NCBI GenBank assembly: GCA_013399695.1
Contig: VXAU01001334.1
Span: 652,316 to 716,315 of the forward strand
Direction of reading: 5' to 3'
Length of the DNA stretch: 64,000 nt
DNA from: Formicarius rufipectus
Taxonomy: Eukaryota > Chordata > Aves > Passeriformes > Formicariidae
A program made the position numbers and the translations under genes. Under the pieces are notes generated by a model. It did not search any database, had not been told where the DNA came from, and was given only the letters and a program-made list of their open reading frames with translations. Shown in pieces: positions 13,501 to 24,800 of the stretch (position 1 is the stretch's first letter; each line of letters opens with the position of its first letter).

Positions 13501-15410
13501 CTGATATTTTTTTCTTTAACAAGTCACTTCTAGGATTCACCTAGATTTCAGATTAGTTTTTCTTCACAGTTGTAGTTTTTTTAAAATTGCCTTTTAAAAT
13601 AATCTTCACTTTTGACACACAGAAGCAACATAAGCCATGCTTGAATAGACCATGGCATCTTAATATATTGTGACACATTAAATCTAGCATCAGGGCACCT
13701 AATAGCAGCAGAGATAACTACAAGGCACAAATACTTAATAAAAGGCTTACTTTAGCAGTTCATATTGGATTAAAATGGAAATAAATTTTTTTGCAAACTT
13801 TGTTGTAGGTCTGGTATCTTCACAACATTTTTACTGTATATACTGTGTAAAATACCATTGGTTGAAAAAGCATATAGCTAGATGAATTTCATCATCAACA
13901 TTATTTTGTTCTGCTCCAAAGACCTACAGCTGTGTGCTCATGTCTGATCCAGTTCAAAACTGCACTGTCAGGAGATCTGCTAGTACACAAATCTGATATT
14001 AAATTACAAGAAATAGTATGTGTAAAAAGATCACCAAGGCTTTTTTGACCTATCTTTTCACTGTTTTACTTTTGGTCCTATGAATGAAGTTGCACTACAT
14101 GGTCCATTTATTCATGAAAAGGGTAAGTCCAAGTGTCTCTGTGAAGACATTCCCTCAACCAGCTTTAGGAATATAACTGAACACTGTAAATGAAAAGCCT
14201 GTTTGGTCTATCTATATCCTATCTATTCCTGAGTAGAGACAAAAAGAATCTCAAAACAAGTATTCACATCTCAAGTGAGTCCTCAAGAAAAGTCCACTGC
14301 CTGTAGGGGGAACTTAATGCACTTTTCTTCTGCCAGATGTTGAAATTAGGTAGTATGAGTATAGGCCAAAATATAAAAAGTAGAACGAATACCCCTCAGC
14401 CTTCTACCTTTATAACTGATCTACCTGAAAGACCTAGAGCTCATAGACTTCTTCCCATATCTCTCTGCTCTCTTGCTCTAGACTTACATGCTATAAATAA
14501 AAATGAGCAAAACTGCTTCTGAGTAAGACGTGCCCTATTAATGGAAATAGTGTCCTTCCAAATGAGAGATGGATACGTGATTCTGCCAACCTTACCAAGC
14601 AGCAGTGCAGGGTAGCAGTACTCATATATGTCAGAAAGTTTGATTTAGGAGCTCACAGCTTTGCCTTAACGGCCTGAATGGCTGATGCCTGGATGACTTC
14701 TTATACTGGTTTATTTCTTTAGCTAATGAGGAAGCAAAGGGCATAGATACAGGAGTCTGGGTTGACATTACAAGCACTGTTAATATCCAGTCATATTAAT
14801 CAAGACAAGAGCAATTTGGGGCTTTTAAATAGAGCAGGCAGGATGCTGGAAACAGAAATCCAATCCAATGACAGTTTGTCTTTAAAATATTTACAATTTT
14901 AATTTGCAGTGTACTGCAAGCTCTGCTTAAATTGCTAATCAAAATATATTAAGTAAAATGGAGCTGTTAGAGAGTTAAGTTCAATCTAATGTCTCTCCTA
15001 ACGATATCCAAAAGTCTTTAACCGCTCGATGCTCAGCGGGTACAATTATTATCATGGCTTTATTTTAGGTTTTCACAAGATCACCTTACCCGCAGAGGTA
15101 TCGGGTACCTTACTGGAGGATTAACAGCCATGGTTCGTGGGTCGTGCTGCTCTAGCAGTGGCTACCCTGGAGAGCCCGCGGAGGTGGCAGAGGGGGCCGG
15201 GAGCCCTGCCCTGAACCCTGCCCCGAGTCCCGCCAGGCTCTCGGTGTGGGACTGCTCTCCCGCACCGCCTGGTCCGGCCGGGGCATCACCCGCACTGCAG
15301 CGGCGGCACCGCTCCCGTGCCCACGGGGAGCAGCGCCGGGGCTGGGCTGGGGAGGGAGACAGGAGAATTACCCTTTTGCCTTGGTTCGCGGTCTTCCTGA
15401 TCGGCAGCAT
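1334..15410 (-). CDS. BHMT: Betaine-homocysteine S-methyltransferase (complete, 8 coding exons)
   Basis: Cytosolic zinc enzyme that moves a methyl group from betaine to homocysteine, giving methionine and dimethylglycine. Coding exons, in transcript order, are 15410-15372, 11622-11490, 8089-7971, 6556-6365, 5786-5639, 4786-4604, 2204-1976 and 1508-1334. They total 1218 nt (405 residues plus stop), against 406 in human, and every junction keeps frame. The zinc ligands are visible: Cys219 in GVNC (exon 6) and Cys301-Cys302 in GGCCG (exon 7), each offset by +2 from human Cys217/299/300. The N-terminal 13 residues diverge from mammals, and the C terminus ends QKQKI, three residues short of human. 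The start at 15410 is preferred because a TATA box lies about 83 bp upstream of it. The gene is head-to-head with DMGDH, which consumes its product. Identification rests on recalled family sequence and is near certain. Confidence 0.97.
1976..2204 (-). CDS. BHMT: BHMT coding exon 7 (GGCCG zinc motif)
   Basis: Residues 272-347 plus two bases. Includes TRWDVQKYARKAYDLGIRYI followed by GGCCGFEP, where Cys301 and Cys302 bind zinc. Acceptor ...ttgcag|CTCTGG, donor GCAAG|gtacgt. Confidence 0.98.
4604..4786 (-). CDS. BHMT: BHMT coding exon 6 (first zinc ligand)
   Basis: Residues 211-271 plus one base. Begins GASIVGVNCHFDP, so it carries the first zinc-binding cysteine (Cys219). It ends PEFPF with donor TTTG|gtaaga. 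Acceptor ...ctcttag|GTGCC. Confidence 0.97.
5639..5786 (-). CDS. BHMT: BHMT coding exon 5
   Basis: Residues 162-210 plus one base. Contains YFEHVEEAVWAVEVLKESG and the loop MCIGPEGDMHGVSPGQCA. Acceptor ...tttcag|TAT, donor GCTG|gtaaga. Confidence 0.97.
6365..6556 (-). CDS. BHMT: BHMT coding exon 4
   Basis: Residues 98-161, including NEAACDIAREVANEGDALV and GGVSQTPSYL. Acceptor ...cacacag|TGCCAG, donor GCAGAG|gtaaat, both phase 0. The first codon is TGC (Cys), where mammalian BHMT has Gly. Confidence 0.96.
7971..8089 (-). CDS. BHMT: BHMT coding exon 3
   Basis: Residues 58-97, including VRQLHREFLRAGSNVLQTF. The acceptor is ...tttgcag|TTCG and the donor is AAGT|gtgagt, phase 0. Codon 58 is completed across the junction (G|TT, Val). 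Confidence 0.96.
9921..9990. repeat. (TTTG)n simple repeat in BHMT intron 2
   Basis: Imperfect TTTG/TTTTG tandem array on the plus strand. It produces low-complexity open frames in several phases that are not genes. Confidence 0.85.
11490..11622 (-). CDS. BHMT: BHMT coding exon 2
   Basis: Residues 14-57 plus one base. Contains the GILERLDAGEIVIGDGGF start of the homocysteine S-methyltransferase barrel. Acceptor ...cttcag|GGT, donor GCAG|gtcagt. Confidence 0.97.
11623..15371 (-). other. BHMT intron 1 (about 3.7 kb)
   Basis: Flanked by good splice sites. I see no identifiable transposon, only AT-rich unique-looking sequence with a short T-run near 12747. The other BHMT introns (1509-1975, 2205-4603, 4787-5638, 5787-6364, 6557-7970 and 8090-11489) also hold no recognisable gene. 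Intron 2 contains the (TTTG)n run at 9921-9990. Confidence 0.7.
15372..15410 (-). CDS. BHMT: BHMT coding exon 1
   Basis: Encodes residues 1-13 (MLPIRKTANQGKR) and ends at a phase-0 donor, AGG|gtaatt. It is basic like the mammalian N terminus but different in sequence. The reading frame stays open upstream without another ATG, and the TATA box at 15493-15500 sits inside that stretch, so 15410 is the likely start. Confidence 0.85.
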
Positions 15411-15492
15411 CTTCCTCGCCCAGGGGCGCCGGCTGTTCGCTCTCTCCCGACGGCTCGGCACGAAGCTCAGCACAGCAAGCGCTCCGGCCGCG

Positions 15493-15500
15493 CTTTTATA
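15493..15500 (-). promoter_or_regulatory. BHMT: TATA box of BHMT
   Basis: TATAAAAG on the minus strand, 82 bases before the BHMT ATG. With usual spacing, transcription would start near 15465-15470 and leave a leader of about 55-60 nt. No equivalent box is seen pointing toward DMGDH. Confidence 0.65.
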
Positions 15501-15650
15501 GCCCCGGGAGGAGGCGGTGCGCTGGCGGCAGACACCCTGACCCTGCGGACCGGGCACGGGTGGGGCTGCCCCGCATCGTCCCGCCGCCTACCCCGCCCGA
15601 CCCATGCTCGGGAGTCGCCCGGTGCCCGCACGGGCTGCCCGCTCGGCCAA

Positions 15651-15700
15651 GGGGCGGTCCGGCACCCTCCTCCGGGAGGGCCGGGCTCAGCGGGGCGGGC
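15651..15700 (+). promoter_or_regulatory. DMGDH: GC-box cluster upstream of DMGDH
   Basis: GGGGCGG at 15651-15657 and GGGGCGGGC at 15692-15700 resemble Sp1/KLF sites, 40-90 bases before the DMGDH ATG. An inverse copy (CCCCGCCC) lies near 15592. This fits a TATA-less housekeeping-type promoter. Confidence 0.5.
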
Positions 15701-15741
15701 GCGGAACGGGGAGCGTCCCGCATCCCTGCGGCGTGTGCGGG

Positions 15742-15824
15742 ATGAGCGCGGTGCTGCGGGGAGCGCTGCGGAGGCTGCGGCCGCTCTGCGCGGCTGCCCT
15801 GCGGCCCCTCGGCGCCCCGGGGCG
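15742..15824 (+). CDS. DMGDH: DMGDH coding exon 1 (mitochondrial presequence)
   Basis: Residues 1-27 plus two bases. MSAVLRGALRRLRPLCAAAL is rich in Arg, Leu and Ala with no acidic residue, typical of a matrix-targeting helix. Donor CG|gtaagt. Length of the N terminus to the FAD motif matches mammals to within nine residues. Confidence 0.85.
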
Positions 15825-18800
15825 GTAAGTGTGGGCGGCCCGGGCGGGGGGCGCGGGAGGAGGGCACGGTCACCGTGGCGGTGGTCCCTGCGTGGCTCCG
15901 CGGGGCCGCTGTCGGGGATGCGCGGGGAAGGCGGGGAGAGGGGCCGGCTGCTTCTGCCGGGCTGCAGCGCTCTGCCAGCGGCCGCACGGGTCACCCGAAG
16001 GCAGGAGGTGCCTCGCCCAGAGCCTCGCGTTGCTGCGCCCAAGCCAGAACCAGACGGGAGGCGTTGCTGACCTGGTGTAGGGAGATCCCTCGTATTGTCT
16101 TCTGGGCCATATGGATGAGAAAGTAATGACCAGATTTAACTGGCACGGTCAAACCTGTGGGTGGGTAGAGTACTTCACTGAGAAGATGCCCCCTGGATCC
16201 TTGCCATGGTTTGGAAAAAGCTGAAAGTCAGGTGAGGAAATCTCAATTCAACACCATAAAAGAACCATGAGAAAAGCCTTTTCACTTGACATTGATTAAC
16301 ACATTCCTCAAAATTGAGTAGAGAAGCTGGTGTGAGTGTCTCACATCTAAACAGCTTATGGTTAACTTGCAAAAATTAATATGTAATCACAAAATTGAAC
16401 ATGTGCAACTATGTGATGTACCAAATACAGAAAAGTTGTGGCATCCTGTGCTCCCATTTATGCATTACCACCTAGTGAATAAGCATGGTGCATATTCCTC
16501 TTGCAATTGCATTTAAAATGTCATAAGATCTCCATTCATAATTAAAAATAGTAACTTTGATTTCTGAGTGGAAGACAGGTGGAAGCCTAGTTATACATTA
16601 ACAAGTCTGGTGCCAGAGAAGTTGCAAATGTGCAAGGAGAGGAGAAAGAAAATTGAATATTGATTAACTGTCCTGAAGGGAAAGATACTGTGGTTTCACA
16701 GTAGTCTGTACTGCTACTATACTAATATGTCCTTGCCCATCTCACATTAAAAAACAAAAACAAACAAACAAACCCCAACATAAACAAAAAAACTTTTTAA
16801 AAAATTGTGATAAATTTCCACATATAGCTTGCTGCTTGGCGCTCTGTGGATGAGTAGAGAGGAGGATCAGATGACTTTGAGAAGAATGGGACTGCCAGTG
16901 GTAGCAGTTCTGGTTTATGCTGGCCTAAAGTAGTTGTGAATATATGCTGTGTTGGGGTGGCAGGTGTAAGCCATTGGCAAAAACCTGTTTCTACAATGTG
17001 CTGTCTTCAGAAAAGTAGAACATGTCAAAATAGAACACGAAAATAAAACCTAAGCTTCCTTATTCATGAACACGTACACTGTTGGAGTCTACTGACACTG
17101 GCTTTAGAAATTTAAGGAACCTTACTAGGTAGACATTTTTCAAAGACTTTGTGTAGCACTTTTGAAAAATAAGGTTTTGACACTCATTTTGGGGGTCAGC
17201 TAGTTATTGAGAAGTAGGATCTATACATAAGGTTATATTGGGAGATAACACAACTTGTAAAGTTACAAGTGGAAGAAAAAGCTTGCTTTGTTTTTTCTCT
17301 TTTTTTTTTTTTAATTTTTGTTACTACTCTTTACATATGTGACATTCTAAGAGCATTTACTTTAAAAGAAGATACAAGTGAACAGGTTAGATTTCAAGGT
17401 AGGTGTCTAAATTCCCTAACAGACACCAAGTTTTATTATGACTTAAGCAGTAAAGAGAGGAGATGAAAAATTTCATTTTTGTAACTGTAATTATTTTTTT
17501 TTTTTTTTTTTTTTTTTTTTTCGCGAAAAAAACNNNNNTCCAGGCAAGAAACCTCATCTCCTTCCTTGGGGAAAGACAAAGCAGACACAGTGATTATCGG
17601 AGGTGGTTGTGTTGGTGTGAGTCTGGCTTATCACTTGGCTAAAGCTGGCTTGAAGGATGTTGTTCTGCTAGAAAAATCTGAGCTCACTGCAGGATCTACA
17701 TGGCATGCAGTAAGAAATGTTTCGTTAATCTCTCAAATCAACAGCAGTTTGTGTATATAACAGAGTGTAAATTTCATTATCTTTTTATTCCCTGGCTTTC
17801 TCTCCTGTCACTGATGACATTACAAAAAGTCTTGGAGGAGCAAAGGTGACAACTATGCACTGTGGGATTTTTTAAGCCTGAAGATTTGTCTGCATTCTAA
17901 GGACAAGAACTGAAAAGACCCAATTGTAATAATGTTAGGATAGAGATACCTCCTGTAATAATGCTAATCACAGGGACATACGGGTGCACAAATACATGTA
18001 TGTAATTATGTATTTCCCACACCAATGTCTGGAGTAGATATTTAGCAAAATGAAATAAAGCTTGTCACAATAATAGATGCTTTTTCTATTAATTTCCAGT
18101 TATTCTTATCTGAAATTGGGAGGTTGTTACCCTGTGTGTAGACCCTGAGATGAGCTTAGTTGGTTAGACCATAGTGCTGATAATGCCAAGGTTGCAGATT
18201 CAATCCCAGTATGGGCTATTTACTTAAGAGTTGAACTTGATCCTTGTTGGTTAGAATATTCTGTGATTCTGTACAAAAGAGCAGAGAACCCAATAGTCTG
18301 ATGTACCTAGAACTACTCTGTTAATACTATAAAACATTTCTGCAATACTTTATCTTGAGTGTCTCTCAGGAACAAATTAAAGAAGATGTCTTAGATGTAT
18401 TGTATTTTATTTGTATTCTCATACTTTTCCAAGGGGAGGGTGTCTGAAGTCTAAAGTACTCCATTTTAGTACAATTGTTTTTTATTTGGGACCTTATGAG
18501 AGAACTACTGTAAAAAATGAAATAAAAAAAAAATCAGTGCCTGTAATGTATAAGTACTATATTTCATTTCACTTGCTTTTCAACCAACAAAGCAAAAGAA
18601 AACACATTGTATGCAGTTAGGAGAAACAAAATTCAGTAACTGTGTATCTTTTAGGCAAGAGTCATACCACAGTTCACCAAACAGAGCAACACCATGCATA
18701 GAGTCAGATCATGCATTTTGTGTTTTGAACCATTACCGTGAAATGCTCAAAGAGTACTTTGACTTAAGTACAGGAGTGAGACACTGACTGCTCATGGCAT

Positions 18801-21800
18801 TGCAAGGCCACAGGTGTATCAACATTGAAAGACTGTTGAGATTGGTAGAAGTGCCAAACATTTGGGGAAGAGCATATGTATGCATCTTTTTAAAAAGCCA
18901 AAGGACCAAGTAGAGAAGCTAAAAGCCATCTATCCATAATTTGGTTCTTGTGGGAATCCTCGAACAAGGCTCAGATCTGTGTCCACATAGGAGAAAAAAA
19001 TATGATTTGGAACAGTCGGGGTAGATTTGCCAAGAATCTGTCTGATGAAACCCGATTGCCTTATATAATGAAATGACTGAATTCTTAGACAAGGGAGATC
19101 GGTTGACATCACTTATCTAGATTTTAGCAAGACTTTAGATCCCATTTCCCATAATATTAATGTGTTCAGCTGAAGGTGCTATGGTCTATGCGTCTGGACA
19201 GCTAGAAAGTTAGAAGACTGGATGGTTGGCTCAAAGGATGATGATTAATGGGTCATACACTATCCAAAGCCTGGAAGTAATGTGGAGTATTGCAGGAGTC
19301 TATCCTGGGACCCATCCTGTTTAATATGTTTTACAATAATCTGGAATAGGTGATGAAGTACTTGCTCATCAACTTTGCAGTTTACTCCAACCTGGGAGGA
19401 CCAGTCAATGCATTAAGAGAACAGCTGCCATGCTGAGGAACAGGCTGGAAGGATGAAAGGACAAGAGTTTTCCGGAATTCAACAAAGACAGAAGGTTCTG
19501 TGCTTAGCCAGGAAAGTAGTGCAGTCTTTGGAGGTTTTCAAAGGACAAGCTCAAGAAAATATTGAGTGATGTGGTCTGATCCTATAGCTTTGAATATGAA
19601 GCTACAGAGTCCCATTCAATCTGTTTGTTTCCTTATCATTATTTTATTATGTTATGATCTTTATTTTTATGTAGTGCAGCCAGGTTATAGTTACCTCCCA
19701 GCTGTGCTCCTAAAATCAGAAACTTTTATTATCTGAGGCCAAAGGTATAAAATTAATTTAATTTTTTTCTTATTTTTAAAGTGTAAGAGAGTGAAGTATT
19801 TATTTAATTTCTACAATTAAATAAATTGCTCTTGAACATATATTGTATTGAGCTAACTTCCAAGTGATTTTTTACTTATTTAGTTCAAAATGACTACACT
19901 AGTAGTGACCACTAACATGGAATTTCCTTACATTTGGAAGATATATTACTATGTTTGTAAAAATAACAGAAGACCTGAAAATGTATAAATATAAATAATA
20001 TAAATAAAAGAAAACAGTAAAAGTAATATGAAATGACAAAGTTTGCAAATAGGAGTAAATTAATTACTCTTTAGCTACTGTACATGGCTAAAGGAATTTA
20101 TACATTTCAACGCCTAATTTATTTCTTCAATCTATATATACAGAAAAAAAGGCTCTCCAAATATTTTCTAAGAAACAAACAAATTTTAATTAAAAATTCT
20201 GCAGTGAAATAGCCCTGGGGTTTAGTATAAGGTAATTAAAATAAATGTGTTTACAAGAGCATAAAAGGACATGCATCCCATGAGATAAAACCCCCATTTA
20301 GTCAAATATCTAGTTTTCAGCTGTGTTACAATGCTAATGATCCAATACGATAATAAGAAAAGGACAAGCAGTACTTTTTCCTGACTATTAATTTAACCCA
20401 GGGACTTTCAGAATCCAGCACATCTTCTATGTCCTTAATTGGGCCATTGCTGGATTTTTTTTTCTCTTACAAGTTTGTGTGATTATTTTATAAATGCAGA
20501 TTGTTGAGGTAATGAAGAATACCAAACATACTTAGAGTCAAATTTGTGAATAACATACAGACACAACTGAAAAATATGATACTGGCACATTATTCATTTT
20601 ACACTCTTTTCTATTGGATTATTTTGGCATTTCAATTGTGTGGTACACTATGGTATCATATCTAAACTAAGATATTAGAAAGATAAAATTCTCACAAATA
20701 AAAGTGAGAAAAGCTTTCAGCACTGTGGCTGGCATCAACACATACAATCAGAAATGCCAGACAGTAATGACACTCTTTCCCTGAAGATTCTGGTACCTGT
20801 CATGTCAGTGATATGATTTTTCTTTTTTATAGAAATGGTATCTGAGAGTGAATTACTTGTTAAGAGCAATTTGAAGCAAACTTTCAGAAGAAAAGGATCC
20901 TTTCTTAAGTGTGGAAATTCACCAAGAAAGATAGGACAGAAGAGGCTACGGTTGAAATAATGAGAATATGTCATCTAATTAATTCAATACATGTGATATT
21001 AATTATATATTAATTATAGAGAATTGTAGCATTTAATAACTTCTTAGTATAATTAAATTAGTTTGACTTAAAATATATCTTTAAAGATCAATAAATCTTG
21101 CTTTTGTTGTTCATATGATTACAGATATTCCACTAGTTTTAAAAGTTAAAGACTCAAAATATGTAGCAATGGACAGAATTAACAAGCTAAAATCAAGAGT
21201 GTTTAATGTTTATGCATACTGGGCGGCTTAGAAGGAAACTATCAAAACTGTACTCTCTGTGTTGCTTTTTACCTTTGATTTTCCTGCTCTTTCTTTCTCA
21301 GAAGGTCAGTGAGCTCAAAGAGACTCCCTTAATATCGTTCCCCTAATGGAAACAACCTTAGTCTATGAAAAAGTTCTGTTTTAGTTAGCAAAAAATGCAC
21401 TATGTATATAAAATATTTAAATCAGTGTAGTTATCTTGAAAACCTAAGGTAATTTTGCATTTCTACTGTTTCACTCGAGGAAGGGTTTTAGTGAGTAGAC
21501 AAATCCAGGACGTACAAAGACATATGCTTAACTTCATGTACGTTTTATTCTGTTTTTTTGAAGTGCTAAATGACTGCAGTGAATGTCATTGGGTTCATGA
21601 AGCTGTCCCCATTGTAGGCAGGTGAATAGTGCCCTTAAATTTAGAAAAGGCTCTATTAACTTCTTGACTTTACCTTTGCATGAACTCAAAAGATCTTGAC
21701 CACTTTCTAAAGTCAGGCCTGGTAAAGTGATGTACAAAATATATACAATAATTTCTTAAACTACTTCTGAAATGCAGCAATTGCTCTTTAGCTGCCACAT

Positions 21801-24800
21801 GAGACAACTGCTGAGAATAGAGGAATATCGGATTCCACCGCCCTGTGGTTCACACCTCAGGAATGAAATAGTTCTTGTGAAGATCTGGTCTTTCTGGAGG
21901 TTTGGTTTCTCTCCCATCTCCGTTTTCAAGAAGGAAAAGACCCTATTGTGGAACCTTTACAGTTAATAATTTGATTTAATTGCCAGAAATTAAGTTTGTG
22001 TGCCTCTTCCAGAAGATTTGAAACAGTCAAATGAATAACTTAAGGAAGAAAGGAAACCATAGGAGAGAATAACGGCAACAGTATCATGGGTTGACATATT
22101 TGATGAGAAAAGACAGTTGGAAAGACACTCATGCAGAAAACAAAAGTACCATAATTAGGGAAGGATTTTATTTTTATGTTTTGTAACAGTTGGCTTTATC
22201 CATGTGTTCTTTTTCTTTATAGTATCTTGACAGTTGGAAGAAAGGAAAGAAAACACTACATTTCTAATCTGTGTTGTTGTTTTTCCTATTTCTTATTTGA
22301 GGCTGGCTTAACTACTTATTTTCATCCTGGAATAAACCTGAAGAAAATCCATGCTTACAGCATCAAACTCTATGAGAAGCTTGAAGAAGAGACCGGACAG
22401 GTAATCATCTTAAACTTCAAAGTACTAATTCAGAGCAACACTAACTGCAGTAACAGTCTTACAAAAAAGTTTGTAGTTGATAAGAGTGTGGAGTGGGAGT
22501 GTATCCTTTTTTACAGAAATAAATTCTTCTGCATGTTTAGTCACTATGTATTTTAGGCAATTTCCCAGATCCTCTACAGTTTTACAAAATGGTGTTCCTA
22601 AAACATCACAGAAGCTCAGCAGATTGAGAGTCTGCAGCTTGAGCTTTACAGAGGAGCTAAAATAGCACCAGGGATCTGGAATGTACAGATTGATTATGAT
22701 ACATTCCTGCTTTAAACATGTCCACTTAAAAATTAATATGATATGATGCTGTCTGTACATGAGAAAATTCTTCCTGTCCTTTTCAGAGATGTGTTTTTAT
22801 TTAGTCACTTAAGGAATGGACATGCAGAGAAACACTTGTGTAATCCTTTTCATCTGTCATCACTCAGTCATATAGGTTTACTAAATTCATTCTTGCTTCA
22901 AACTGCAGCAGAAATTGCAGTGGTCCTCACTGTGCTAGTCTGCAAATTTATAGGGTTTGTTTTTACATTTTTCATACGTAATATGGCGTGTATTTTTTAT
23001 ATTTGTCATAAAATGCTTTTTTCTTCTATCTGCTACTGAGCTAGGTAAGATGCCACAGCAGATTATTATTGTGAGTTTCAGTAAAAGACTTAGTTCGGCC
23101 CTATTATTGTCCTGCGAGGTAACATAGAAAAGGTGAAGAAAGTAGTGTATACCAGAAAGTAAGCAGTCAGTGTCTAACTCTGTAAGGCTGTTTATTAAAA
23201 AGACAAAGAAGGAGAAGGATTATTCATTATATCAATAAAGGTGCTTAGTTAACTATATTCTGCAACATCTTAATAGAAAATTATACAGATGATAGATTTT
23301 TATATAAACTGTTACATAGACTTATTTTTGAGATGTATATGATGATTGTATTTTTGTATGTGAGTCCATACATCAAATACTAATCAAATTTTAAGAAAAA
23401 TAAGTGTATCATGAATTCAACAAACTCTTCATGTAACTGTTTTGAAGATAGCACACATTAATTTAGGACGTTAATTTGATAACTTCTTGAAAAATTATTT
23501 TCTCTAGGAGTTAATATGTAAGCCATCTTTCTTCAAGGGCCCCTAACCTACTAGAGTTTTCTTTCAGGGATGCTAGTGGCAAAATTCCCGCAGACTTCCC
23601 ATAGCAGAGGAACATGCATATATGTCTATCAGTAAAGCTTCTTTCAGTAATTCACTATTTCTCTTTGGTTTAGCCTGTGGGCTTTCATCAGCCTGGCAGT
23701 ATCAGAATTGCTTCAACCCCTACTAGGGTGGATGAATTCAAATACCAAATGACTCGTGCTGGTTGGCACCCAACGGAACAGTACCTAATCACACCCGAGA
23801 AAGTACAAGAGCTATTCCCCTTATTGAACATGGATAAGGTAAAGAAGCTGATTTTATGAAATATAGCTTCCATTGCAATTAAAGATTGGTCTATCAGATA
23901 TACATGTGAGGTCTACTGACTTCATAGAAATTGTAGATGAAATTCTTGGTTTTCAATGAAAAAAGATGTATTATAGCCTAAAATCAGACTCCTGTGCATT
24001 TCAGTCCATAATGTATCTCAGTATGCATACTATTAATTCCTACATATATAATATTCTAATATTAAAGCATTGCAACCTTTGATTGCATGGGAGGTCTGAG
24101 CAATTTTACTCCTTTAGACCATTGTTCAGTTGGATAGTTCTGTGTAGGCCAATATTATGATATAGTTTGAAAATTTGTTTTGATTTGACTTCTTAAGGTT
24201 TACTATTATTCAAGGAAAAAAGTATTTTAAAAAAATAACTGTTTTTGATAAATTTTGATTTCTTTCATTTGGGGGATTTTCCCTCCACTTAGGTTTTAGC
24301 TGGCCTGTATAACCCTGGAGATGGTCATATTGATCCATATTCTCTCACTATGGCCTTGGCTGCAGGAGCCAGAAAATATGGTGCCCAATTAAATTATCCT
24401 GTCCAAGTAACTAATCTGAACTCTCGATCAGATGGGACATGGGAAGTTGAAACTTCAAATGGAACAATTCGAGCAAAGAGAATTGTGAATACTGCAGGTA
24501 GGATTTCATGTAAGCATTTGTGTACTCTTGAGATTTATAAACTAGCTGATGCAAAAGCACCTGTATTGAATTGCATGGATAACACATATGAGCAATATAA
24601 GTTTTTGAACAGTCACTGGATTTGTGGTAAAAAGTACTTTACACTAAGGTGAAAAATTCACTCATATTAATTGTCCTTTAATAGGCATTAAAAGTATTTA
24701 TTTACACTTTTTCTCCAGCAGTTAGTGATCAGACTGCCTTGCTATATTTTAGTAGCAAAAGAGACCTTTTTTGGTCTCTTGTGTAAGTAAGTTGTGTGGA

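Larger units (their letters stand above)
15130..16080. promoter_or_regulatory. CpG island spanning the BHMT/DMGDH bidirectional promoter
   Basis: About 950 bp of very GC- and CpG-rich DNA inside otherwise AT-rich sequence. It contains the first coding exons of both genes and the 331 bp between their start codons. Many long overlapping open frames here are a composition effect. Confidence 0.9.
15825..17543 (+). other. DMGDH intron 1, ends in poly-T and a sequence gap
   Basis: The first 250 bp is CpG island; the rest is AT-rich. An A/C-rich simple run lies at 16749-16793. The last 50 bases are a T-run, an odd CGCG plus A-run, then 5 N at 17534-17538. Confidence 0.8.
17710..22301 (+). other. 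DMGDH intron 2 (4.6 kb)
   Basis: Holds a tRNA-Ile/CR1 SINE at 18144-18272 and a decayed CR1 at about 18940-19620. The remainder (19.6-22.3 kb) is very AT-rich with no gene or recognised repeat. Confidence 0.75.

Noticed and set aside
15130..16080. Several long open frames (up to 274 codons) on both strands
   Set aside because: They overlap in many phases inside a CpG island where stop codons are rare, are Arg/Gly/Pro/Ala-rich, and include no domain. Only the short BHMT and DMGDH first exons are real here.
18144..18220. Possible tRNA-Ile gene
   Set aside because: Box elements are decayed, the acceptor stem does not pair, and a CR1 tail follows directly; it is a SINE head.
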